This document shows, piece by piece, positions 26,934 through 37,900 of a DNA stretch of 64,000 nucleotides. A model generated the notes under the pieces. It saw only the letters and a list, made by a program, of their open reading frames with translations. It ran no database searches and was not told where the DNA came from. The stretch is from Apus apus (Eukaryota; Chordata; Aves; Apodiformes; Apodidae): assembly GCF_020740795.1 (NCBI RefSeq), contig NC_067282.1, positions 174,472,274-174,536,273 on the forward strand, given 5' to 3'. The translations under genes and the position numbers were made by a program. Each line of letters starts with the position of its first letter. Position 1 is the stretch's first letter.

Positions 26934-29900
26934 GGAAATAGGGCCAGTTTGTAAATTGAGTGGAGAGCACAGGCTTCAAGTCAGCAGTCTTCTAAAATTA
27001 ACAGTATTTGGACATTGTAAAGCTAACTAGTTTATGCCTCATAAATTTGCTAAAGTCTAACACCATTAAAATGACAAACAACTAATGATTTAAGAAATAT
27101 TCTTCAATATTCAGTCTTTTCTTGTGTCTTTTTCAGTCTTGTACTGACCTGAAAAGTGAAATAGGAACTGATGGTAAGTAAAATGAAGAGCACGAAGCTG
27201 AAGTGCTCTGATGTATACACCTGTGCTGTATACGATGCTCATTAAAAACACACTGATAGAAATTCACTTTTATCTCTCACTGCAGTCAGACTAATTAATT
27301 ACTTTTGTGCAGAAGATAAGAATAATCCTGTTTCCCTCAAGATATTAAGTTGCTTCTGGTTCTTCTTGAAATTCATTAAATGACATAGTAGGTTCATATT
27401 ACACAAACTTATTTTTAGTATCTTTTCTCCACCTGTCCTCACCTACTTCAGTATTCAGTTAGTTGTAAATAGCATGGTCACAGGTCAGATGATAACCCTG
27501 GTAAAGTATGCAATACTAAAAGGCAACAAATCAACCCCGTAAAATATTCTGTGTTTAAATTACTTTGTTGTGAATGTGTACTGGAAAGTGCAGTTCACTA
27601 ACTCCTGTCTTTTCTCCCATGGATGTACCTTCTGGAATTCAGTGGCTTTTGTTAGACTGTTAGTGCAATCTCTAGTAATCTCTTCTGTATTTCAAAACTG
27701 TAATGGCAACACGCAGAACTGTAGCCCATATGCACTAAGGAACAGAACTATAATTGGCAAAACTGCCACTACAGCCATCTCAGAGAAGCACTTAAGAAGA
27801 TGGCATACATACTAGCCTTATTCCTGACTTCTACTGAAACTGCTGCCAGTAAGTACACATTAGCATATATCTGTATCAAAGACTGGACAGTATTCTGTGT
27901 AATACAAGTAGCCTCAAATAATATTATTATTAAAACTGCTTTACTAAAGTTATTTGCTTGCTTCATCCACTTTAAGGAAATTTAACTGTGAACTTAAGTA
28001 TCATTTTTTTGTTTATTTGCAAGGCTTTATAGCTCAAAATGGGAGCAGAGCATTTTTGCTTTATCATGCAGTTACTAATGCATTTTTGGGAAGGAAGACA
28101 AAAGGTATTTTATGTTACAGGCAAAACCTTTTGGAGAACATTATGGTTTTATAGGGGCTATTTCATTTCTGCAGATTCATATATTTTATAGTCAAAAGAG
28201 ATGATTATGGCAATCTAGTCTGGCTTTTCTCATCATGCTTGCCATGAGTGTTTCTAATTATTCTTGCCTTGAGCTCCAAAGCTTTTTGAACTCTATGGTA
28301 TGTCTTTCAAAAGCCATACATTTGTTATTTAACATTTTACCTTTCGGTGGATGATCTGCTGTTGCCCCTGTTACATTGTATCATCTGGGAGGTGAAGTTC
28401 AGATACATTTACAGCTAAAAACCATGAGATGACAGTGGTGAAGCTTGTATCATAAGCTTTATGCCTGATCAGGCAAGTTTTGTATCCTGCCTTGTGCATG
28501 GTCTGCCTTCTAAGTGGTCAACCGTGCAATTCTAGTCTTGCAGTATAAGTCATTCTTTGCATGTGATTTCCTGTGCTTGCTTTAAGGAAAAAAGAAATGA
28601 CAGAAGAACTAATAAGTTGTCTCTTTGTGTGGTTACAGACCCTCATTAGCATAAGCTGCCCAGATACCTACCCTCAGAAGGCACTTAAACACATTCAACA
28701 TGCCCTGTGTTCTGTGCTATTCAGTCATGTGTCAAGTTCATTCCTGTCTTGCAATTAAAGTCCCAGAACCAACTAATATTCTGCCTAAAACCTTTAGGGG
28801 TGGACAAATTGCATACAGATGGAGATGAATTTACTGTCCAGTTGTCCTGTTGAAGTCATAGTCCTGCCCTGTTGGACTAACTCCTTGAAGGGGCAGCAAG
28901 CCTAAGTGGCCTGGATTCTTCAGAGATGGCATTTGCTAGTGTCTGCCTACAATGAGAGGCATGCAGGTATTTCCAGATTGCCATCAAACGATCAGGTGGA
29001 GACGTGTGTGTGGGTATTCATCAGTGCTTCCCATTTTGGAAGAAATCAGTGTATGTGGGGGTGATTGGGTTTTTCCCATCCTACCTTTCAGGGCAAGGTA
29101 GTCTTCACAGCTGCTCCTATTCTTTTACTGCAAGTCAATTGAGCATCATTAGAAGCAACATTTCTGGAGAGCAGAGATGGAATTTGGAATGCTCCCTGGG
29201 AAATTATTTCACTTGATGGTGTTGCAAGCACTGATTGTGAACTGCTGAGCTGGTGTGCTAAGCAAAATAAATCAGAAGGATGTCTTACTGAGGCAAAGAT
29301 CAAGCAAGGCTCATGTAGAAATGGTTTAGCAGCTATGACATTATACGTGCTTTAAATAGAGCAAGCTCTGGTTTCCCTATAGCCTGTTACAGCTTACACC
29401 ACTTCATGACCCTCCAAATCTCATAACACCTCCTACCAGTATTCTTATTCCACAGCTAGGACAAAGTTTCACAGTATGCCAGATAAAACGTTCTTTACTT
29501 GAAAATGCTGATCAAGCTTTCTTAAAAATCCTAAATGTATACATGTAGATTTTGAATTATACCTAAAATAGTCTGATTCAATTTGTCAAAATGGAACTGT
29601 GATTCCTCTCATTTTAAGCTATTTTAAAAAGTTTTCCTTCAGTCCATACTGTGAAAAGTTGGTAAATGAGACACCGCATCCAGTATGAATAAAAAAATTA
29701 TATATTTACAGTGCCAGTCTTTTCTGTGTGAAGGATTGAGTAGTATTTGTTTTATTCAAATAATGTATGTACACTAGTTATCAAAGAAGAAAGAGAGCAG
29801 AAATGATATGCAAAATCCCCAGCAGATGTCTGAAGTGCTTCATGACAGGCACAGTGCAGAGGTGTAAGGTGTAGAATGCATCCGGTATTATGGAGTGACA

Positions 29901-31880
29901 TGATAACTCACGGCACTTCACAGTTAAAACAAGCAATGTACTCCTTTGACTTTGAATATATGACCTGGTAGATGACCTTGCAGCATGGTTGTAGGGCCTC
30001 TGAGGTGTTTCTGATGTGTGGCATTTTGAGACTGTATTTCCAGGCTGTAGAGTATTTTGAAGGAGATTTGTTTGGATCCTGGAGCTGGGGAGAATTCAGG
30101 TATTCAAATTGCAAGCCACAATTAAAAAAGCCAGCTCTTCAGAGGCCGCAAACAAAGCAGATCCTGATACTTGCTGGGCACTTCTCTGTTTAGTTTGGCA
30201 ACTTGTCAATGCTCATGTAATACAGAATACGTCAGGGAAGGGGAGAAAGGGCTGAGACTACAGTACTGACTTTGTTAGCCCAGCTGCAGACTCCTGTGCC
30301 CTCAGGCTGTGCTGCTGACATAGGGATCTTACTGCACCAGCTGAGCCACTTCAGGAACAGGAGAGGCTTTTCTCACCACACCTATTGGAGATCCTCCAGA
30401 TGGGTCTGAATATGGATCTTGGAAGTCCATTCTTAAAGTCAGGCACTCCAAGGAGCTTCTCTGTTGCCTAACAAGACGGTGCTGATTTCCCTTCCTAGGT
30501 CTGGCTCTTGGTCTTTTAAAAGGTACCACAAATGATACAGATTATGCCAGTCTACATCAGGCATAGCCACAGTAATGTTTTACTACGTGAGCAACTGGGT
30601 GACTGTGGACACGAGGCCAGCTAGCTCCTCCGTGGACCTCATATAATATTGCTAAAAGCTGGATTTGTACAACTTTGGTTGTACAAATTTCTGGTATTAA
30701 ACCATTTTTAAAAGTTCTCTTGTTTTTATTGATTCTTTGCCAAACAGGAATTAATTGTTATGATCTGCGGAGGAGAACAGGACTGCTTTGAGGCACAAAA
30801 CTGCATTACTAGCTTCAGTGTCAGAACAACAGTACTATGGTCAAATGTCACTCTTGAGCTGCCGTAATACATCAGATTTGTTTTATCTGCTGTGATTTAC
30901 TAGTACTGGGTTTTAAATACCAGTTGCTATCACTGTAGCCACACAGCTCCTCTGAAGAATGTGTTTTATGGTCAAAAGACTGACATAAATTAAATACATT
31001 CACATGCTTCAGCACCCTCTACCAACAAGACTGTTACTGATTTTCACAAACTAGAAGGAAAGGTAAATTAATTTTAGGCAAGTTAGTTATAAAGTCAGTG
31101 TCTTAAAAAAGGACTGGAGAGGAATTAAGGTCCAATTAACTGGAGACTTAACTTTGGACCATGGGGAGACCAAAAAGCCTCTGCAGAGAAAGGTTCATAG
31201 TGGATGGAATTGCCACTGGCTGTAGATGCCTTTAGTGACTGTGCTCCTAAGTTACATGCCTGATGGCTGCTGCTGTATAAGATAAATGGGGGTACATAAA
31301 TCTGGGTCTAAGCCCCCCATGCAGATTTGCACCTAAATTAATGGTCAGAAAATGACAGCTCCCACTCCTTTGTTTCCTGTAGATACTGGTTGTAATTCTA
31401 AGCAATGAAGCTGGACATGGTGGATAGGGCTGCATCAAGGTAACTTCTCAAGAGTGTTCCTCCAGTACTTGCCCAAACACACAGAAATCTTGCCTTTTAT
31501 AAGCATCCAGTACTTGACAAATTCTTAAATCTTTCCAAGTAGTTTTCTCTTTGCGTGTCAACATTTGAATAATACAAGGTAGCTGAACATTAATGCATAT
31601 TGTTCAAAGAAGACTGTTTCAATTTGTGTCTGCTCTGCTATCATGGTTTTAGGTAAGAGTTAAATTTACAAGTGCTGACTGTTGCTTTATCATGCAAACA
31701 TGGGCATATATCAGATGCAGTTTAAATATATGCTATCAAAACTATTTAGCACATTATGAAAGGAACAGAATGAATTTTCAGTCACTGTGAGTGTCGTTGT
31801 CATCCTTCATCAGTCTGAACAAATGGAGATGTAATGACAAGTGAATCTCTTAACATACAAAAGCAATTTTAATACCTTAA
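26934..31880. other. DBX2 3' UTR and DBX2-PRL2 interval, left part
   Basis: AT-rich sequence. The first few hundred bases are presumably DBX2 3' UTR. No further exon, RNA gene or repeat element was recognised up to the GC-rich patch. Confidence 0.5.
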
Positions 31881-32175
31881 CACCACCCACCTGCGGGCCT
31901 ATGGCTACTGACCACGAGGCCGTGGCCACCTCCCGCCCATGGGCTCATAGCCACAGTCCTCGGGGCTTATGGCCACCACCTGCCCACGAGGACATGGCCA
32001 AAACCCACGGGGACACGGTCACCCCCCGGTGGCAGCGCGGGGTGCGGGGCCCCGCGGGGTGGGACGGGACGGGGCGGCACGGAACAGGCCACTGCCGGGC
32101 CCGGAGGGTGCGTCCTTCCGTCAGCCTCGTTTAGCCCAGTGCCCCTTCCCGTGTCCGTCACCTTTCGCTCCCGAG
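31881..32175. repeat. Isolated GC-rich patch with a diverged tandem duplication
   Basis: About 300 bp of very GC-rich, CpG-containing sequence surrounded by AT-rich DNA. Its left half contains two diverged copies of a unit of about 70 bp: 'GGGCCTATGGCTAC' at 31895 and 'GGGCTTATGGCCAC' at 31963, each followed by 'CCACGAGG' (31912 and 31984). The right half is unique GC-rich sequence. It may be a decayed minisatellite, a small CpG island or a distal regulatory element. Confidence 0.6.
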
Positions 32176-33006
32176 GGAGGACAGTTCTCGTGGATCTGCT
32201 GTGCTCAGTGCTGTCTTTGCCGGGACATAGAGGGATTATTCCCTAACACCGTTTCACTCCTTAATGAATGCACAGTTGCCCAGTTTCAGCATTTTGAAGA
32301 CAGGAACAGTCAGTCAGTGGCACAGGAGACAGCCCAACACCTGCATGCTGCTGTACGCTGGGGCTGTGGCTACACTAGGTCACAGGGGAAGTGCTGATTC
32401 CTACATCTTCTGTGGCTGCAGATAGATGCAGGCAGAGTGGGCATCCCTCTGCTTCTCTCTAACCATTTCCCCAGAGAAGCCTTCCGTTACTCTGTTGGGA
32501 GCTGTGCTTTGTTTCCAGAATGTCATTGCAATTCTGTTATGTGTCCATAGTACCTTATTGCCCAAGGAATTGCAGCTCATAACTTCTTCAGGGTAGGCAC
32601 CATATAACCCCTTGCATATCTACCATACCTGGCACTGCGGGAGCAAGATGTCAATTGTGACCTCTCCGTTTCTAGCTGAGAAAGTACATCAGCAGTCTAC
32701 TAGATACCAGATTTCTGAGGATATTGGCAGTTACAGAAATGTATCTGAAAAGATTGTTCCTTTGTTCTGCATAAATATTTCTTTGAAACATTTTCCTGAG
32801 TTTCTTTGACTCAAATCTAGTATAATTACTAAATGATCTCCAGACCTTTACTCTTGATTCTTGGCAACCTCAGCTGCAGCTACTGTCAACAACCACCAAG
32901 ATCAGGAGAAGCCAGAAAAGAGCATTTGGGGATGAAATAGTCAAGAGTATTAAAGATAAATCTATGTTGGTTACAAAAGCCTGTTCAAACGGGTCATTTA
33001 GGATCT
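32176..33006. other. Intergenic DNA, nothing recognised
   Basis: Unassigned sequence of average composition between the GC-rich patch and a CR1 element. Confidence 0.45.
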
Positions 33007-33922
33007 GAATCGTAGAATAATATAATCATTTTAATTGGAAAAAATCATTGAGTCCAACCTTTAACCTAGCACTTTATCATTGATAAAGGTATTAAACAGA
33101 ACTGGCCTCGACACTGAGTCCTGGGGAACATCTCTTGTGACTAGCCTACAGCTGGATTTAACTCCATTCACAGCTCTTTGGGCCTGGACATCCTGCCAGT
33201 TTTTTACCCAGGTAAGTGTACACTCATTCAAGCCATAAGCAGCCAGTTTCTCCTAGAGAATGTTGTGGGAAACAGTGTCAAAGGCTTTATTAAAGTCTAG
33301 GTACACAACAGCCACAGCACTTCCTCATACACTAAGCGGGTTGCCTTGTTTTAGAAGGTTAGTCAGGCAGGACCTGTTTTTCATAAGCCTGTGATGACTG
33401 GGTCTGATGACCTGCTGGTCCTGCATATGCTGTGTGATGGCACTGAGAATGATCTGCTCCATAACCTTCCCTGGTGCCAAGGTCAGACTGACTAGCCTGT
33501 AGTTCCCCAGATCCTCCTTATGGTCATTCTTGTAGATTTGCTAACCTCTAGTCATCTGGGACCTCTCCAGTTAGCCAGGACTGCTGGTAAATGATGGAAG
33601 GTGGCTTGGTGAGCACTTCTGCCAGATCCCTCAGTACCCTTGAGTGGATCCCATCCATCCCCACAGACTTGTGTGGACCTAGGTGGTGCAGCAAGGTCAA
33701 TAAGCATTTCCCCTTGGATGATGGGGACTTCATTCTGCTCCCAATCTCTGTCTTCCAGTTCAGGGGACTGGGTACTTGGAGAACAATTGGTCTTACTAAA
33801 AACTGAGGCAAAGGAGGCATTAAGTACCTCAGCCTTTTCCTCACCCTTTGTCAATAGGTTTCCCCCTGCATCAAGTAAAGGATGGAGATTCTCCTTATCT
33901 CTCTTGTTGCTAATGCAAAAAT
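33007..33922 (-). mobile_element. CR1 LINE fragment (0.9 kb), internally deleted
   Basis: Antisense CR1 of an older subfamily. Its 3' end lies at 33007 (AATCGTAGAATAATATAATC, then 'GAGTCCAACCTTTAACCTAG'). It continues into ORF2-derived sequence such as 'CTCCATAACCTTCCCTGG' near 33460. Between about 33075 and 33090 the element jumps from the tail into RT-domain sequence, so several hundred bases usually present there are missing. Coding frames are broken. Confidence 0.9.
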
Positions 33923-34636
33923 GTGAAGATGTTTTGCTCTATAAACCACCATCAGCACCACCCCACTGGTAGGAAAATGTGATTGCTGTAAAATATCTGT
34001 CAGCTTTCAGATTATTATTTGCTACAGAGTTTGTCATCATTACTGTAAACCCCAAGCCCTGAGTCAGCATGTGTTATGGGAAAGAGACTTAATACTACAT
34101 CAGCCATGCTCAGCCCTTGGACTGAAAAGTATTTGGACCAGAATTCTGACTTACCTTTCACATAGAAACTTTTCTTTAAGTGTTTCCACTGAAATCAGTG
34201 AAGGCATTACAGGCATAAAAGAGCGTTCAGAATGAATAAACGTGTGAGAAACTAGAACTTATGGGGCACCTGTGAAAGGCCATAGAAATTAGTAAGAAAT
34301 ATGATGTGAACATAAAGTCTCCATGGGCCTTGCAGTTATATGAACTGATCAACAGTGATACCTCTCTTCAGTGTCAACCAACATTCTGCAGGTAGGTATG
34401 TATGTAGAAATGGGGGGGAACAATTTCTTTTTTACATAAAAATATACTTTATTTATAGTATGTGGATGTATTTGTACCAAGATTTAACAAACTGAATGTC
34501 ACTTTCAACCATGTATATAACTAATCTGTGTGGATCAGCCAGAATCATCAGTCTGTCACAGTGTAATGTGCAAGGACATTTATTTAGCTACTGCTAGAGT
34601 AATCCTTTTTATCTGGTGCACATACACACACGATGT
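33923..34636. other. Intergenic DNA between CR1 and the PRL2 3' end
   Basis: AT-rich. It contains further TTTATT motifs (AATAAA on the - strand) at about 34448 and 34579 that could serve as alternative PRL2 polyadenylation signals. Confidence 0.45.
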
Positions 34637-34642
34637 TTTATT
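34637..34642 (-). terminator. PRL2: Candidate PRL2 polyadenylation signal
   Basis: AATAAA on the - strand about 160 bp beyond the PRL2 stop codon; it is the first canonical hexamer found downstream. Two more lie further on, so the actual 3' end is uncertain. Confidence 0.4.
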
Positions 34643-34800
34643 TAATATTTCAGCTGCATAGGTCAGCCATGTCAAGTAGCTGCTAAAGAATTTCAACACC
34701 ATTTTCCTATTAGAATTATTGTAAATGTGATAATTTATAAATTATATTTGTCCATCTTTATAAATAACATGCTGAAGACTACTTGTCAAGAGATTACAAC

Positions 34801-34995
34801 TCAACAACTATTTTCTGGCATAATCCTACACTTAAGAATTTTTAAGTAGCTTTGTACTTTATTGGAGTCTCTTCTGAAGCAGTGAATAAAGTCAGAGTCA
34901 CTCATCATGTTTGCTTCATTATTAATTGATAAACCAGCAGCTTCAGATGATGACATTCCATTTAATGAGTTACTGATGATCCCCATTGACTGCAT
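34801..34995 (-). CDS. PRL2: PRL2 coding exon 5
   Basis: Encodes residues 158-221 and the TGA stop (34803-34801). The acceptor TTTTCAATACAG precedes ATGCAG. The exon carries the fourth helix with the C-terminal signature from C196 to C213 and ends in 'RIMPENSC', where the final Cys closes the small disulfide loop as in other prolactins. The linker before helix 4 (rich in Ser, Asn and Met) differs from classical prolactin. Confidence 0.93.
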   Translation of the reverse strand: MQSMGIISNSLNGMSSSEAAGLSINNEANMMSDSDFIHCFRRDSNKVQSYLKILKCRIMPENSC

Positions 34996-37900
34996 CTGTA
35001 TTGAAAATTGGAAAAGAAGTACAACTTGTAAATACACATACAACAAATCTTTAAAAGACTAGTGTAGAAGTCAACTGAACCAACACTATGTTGGGCAGTT
35101 CAACTCCAGACTTTTCATATACTTACTGAAGATACATGTAAAGCTCCCTACATAGAATAACACAGTATCTATACAACCTTTAGGGTTGCTTGAAATGATC
35201 TGATACACTAGTAATGCAAGAATACTGTGGTATAACTCCATCTGATTCTAACTAGAAGAACCCCTGTAATCATTATTTCCTCTTGAAGTAATATAGAAAA
35301 TAGGTCTAGAGATTTTTTTAGCTATTTTAAGGAGTTTTGTAAAGGGAAGCTTCTATCTAATGTGAGCATTCACCAGTTCCATTTAAACTGTTGAACTCTG
35401 AAGGCTATTATTACCTTTCAGAGTATGTGAACCAAGCTTAGAATTGGTGTCTTACAAAAAACACAGCTCAAAAATACTGGAATGCATTTGCATTGTTTGC
35501 TACATTAAAATAAAAAATAAAAATATATTTCTATTTTGTGGTTTAGTACAGAGAGGTCAACACTTCAAAGCTTTCCTTCTTAGTAATTACTTCTAAGTCT
35601 TTTTACAAAACTAAAATCAGGTAAATATAACAGAAGTTTAGAGTTTGATGGCTTGTTTCAGCTACAGAATGAAACAAACCAAGGTCAAGCTTTGAGGTTG
35701 ACTCAAACCTCTGAACTTTAAGGTCATTTTAACCCAGAATCATGACTACACTTGGAAGATGGACTTTTTCCACTTGTAACTCTAAGAGTAACCCTAATCA
35801 GGGCTGCATTTAGAGCCGGGTACATTTCCCCCTATTCTAGTGATGAGCTACTTTTAATTTAAAAACTTGTATTCCCCACCTGTGTTCATAAAGCTGAAAG
35901 CTGATCTACTAGTGTAAGAATGGACACACAGCCCTGATTTTTTTAGCCAAAACTCTAAATTATTTTAGGCATGAATGCACAAGAAATACAAAACTCAGGA
36001 GTTCTAGTTAGAAATGGCAAGACAGAAAGGGAAAGAACAAGAAGAATTACATGCAATAATTTATATATGGTCTGCCAGAATTAGGAATGGAATTTTGAAA
36101 CTGTTTATTGACTGACATCTGACTTAAGAAATGCCACTGTTGTCTTGAAGAAGTTGTCCCAGCATAAAATTGTTGCCTTAGGAAGGAGCTCTTTGCAGCA
36201 GACAACAGTGATACTTGAATTAGTTAGAATGTAGATCCAAATAAAAATGAAAACAATAATTAAGTACTTGTCATGGTCTACCCACTTCTCCTCCACTGCC
36301 CTAGAAAAGTCAAGTCATTATTGGCTTGCATATGAAGCTGTAAATGGCTCTAGTCTTTGTACTTCTGTCTTTCTTCCATATGTTTAGTATCAATAAAATG
36401 TTGCTCTACACATATGAACATCTACAATGCCATCTCCATCACTGCCAATCCATATACTAAGTCACTTTGGCTGAAAAAATGCTGGATCTGTAACAAAGTC
36501 CAGCATTGCTGGATCAGAGCCTCTTTTGGTGTTAAGGTTATAGCCCAAGCAAGAGCAAACATTGCTCCTCCCTCTCCCAAAGTTATTCCAACCACGTGAC
36601 TGATATAAATAAAAGTGGCATAAAAAATCTTGCCTTTTCTGTTACTTTCTCAACTCCAGTCTTCAGCTCATGTACCATATTGCTGATTTGCTTAGCTTTG
36701 CTGAGGCTGTCATCAGGTAGCTCTTGATGGTGCTCAATATGCTGGTTAAAATGGGAAAGTGGTTCTTTCCAGGCTTGCAGAAGTTTCAGTATCAGGTGAG
36801 TCAGTTCTTCTCTCTTATAAATCAAAACAGTAAGGAGTTTATCTGTTAGTTTGCAGCAGGTCCTATGAACACTGTTAGACAGTTTTACTGTGAAATCTCA
36901 GCAGGATTAAGATTTATGTGTACAATTCAGTGGTTTTCAAATATTTAGAACTTAATGGCCACTCTGTCTCTGGTTATTTGCTTAGGTACAAGCAACACCA
37001 AAATCTTGTATTTGTCTGGTTTTGAGCTTTCTTAGGTTTCTAAGCTGTGTAATACCTAAAACTGTGGAGTACAGCATTAGCAAAATGGTGGCATTCCTGG
37101 CAAGCTTATTTTGTATTGAAAAAGTTTCCAGTAACCCCTAGATGTCCCAAGAACCTCAAGGAGCCTTGTCTAGACATCTGTTTGCTGGTATGGAAATTCA
37201 GGTGTTTTCTTACACCTGCCATGGTTATTATCTATGTGGTTAAAGGTTTGCTGCAGACACAGTTCCCAGAAGGTGTCCAGTGGTAGGATGGTTGCTTCTC
37301 TAACAGAAACTCAATGGCTGTAAAACCTTTCATGCAATCTAAGTTCAGAAATAAGGTTGACTGGTTAAAGCTTTCTAAAGCAGGCAAGGCCTCATTTCCT
37401 ATTGCCCTTTCAGGGAAGCTTCCAAATGTCTTGAGGGAAGCTCTTCACTCCATCACAAAGAGCAAAATGTTAACATTCACCTCTGTGTGCCTCCTCCTGG
37501 AGGCAAAAGCTTCTCCTGCTGCTGTACCCTCCACTTTACAATCTGCTCTTCCTCAGTCTAAAGAAAGTCTTCCTGCTCTTCTCTAAACTACCAACGATTT
37601 TTTTCTCATTGCCATTACATCTGTCTCAACCAATTTGCTGTTCTTTTCCCCTTGCCTAACCACTGATTCAGAGATGCATGGTCTCTTTCTCCTGATTGCT
37701 TTTCGTACTTTGCAGTGCCACTGATTAATTAATCTGCCACATGCACAGTTTTCTAAGTTTCTGTTCCACACAGAGTGCCACAGCAAAATCAAAGAGATGT
37801 CTGTCTGTCCATCATCTGGATGAAGTACTACAGCAAACCCTTATTATAACAAATAAATACAACCTGAGCATATGTGACCATATGCAGCTCTTAAAATACA

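Noticed and set aside
36634-36646. Using the GT donor at 36645-36644 as the main exon 4 end
   Set aside because: It gives a 168-bp exon, while the family exon is 180 bp and a good GC donor sits exactly there. It is kept only as a possible alternative.
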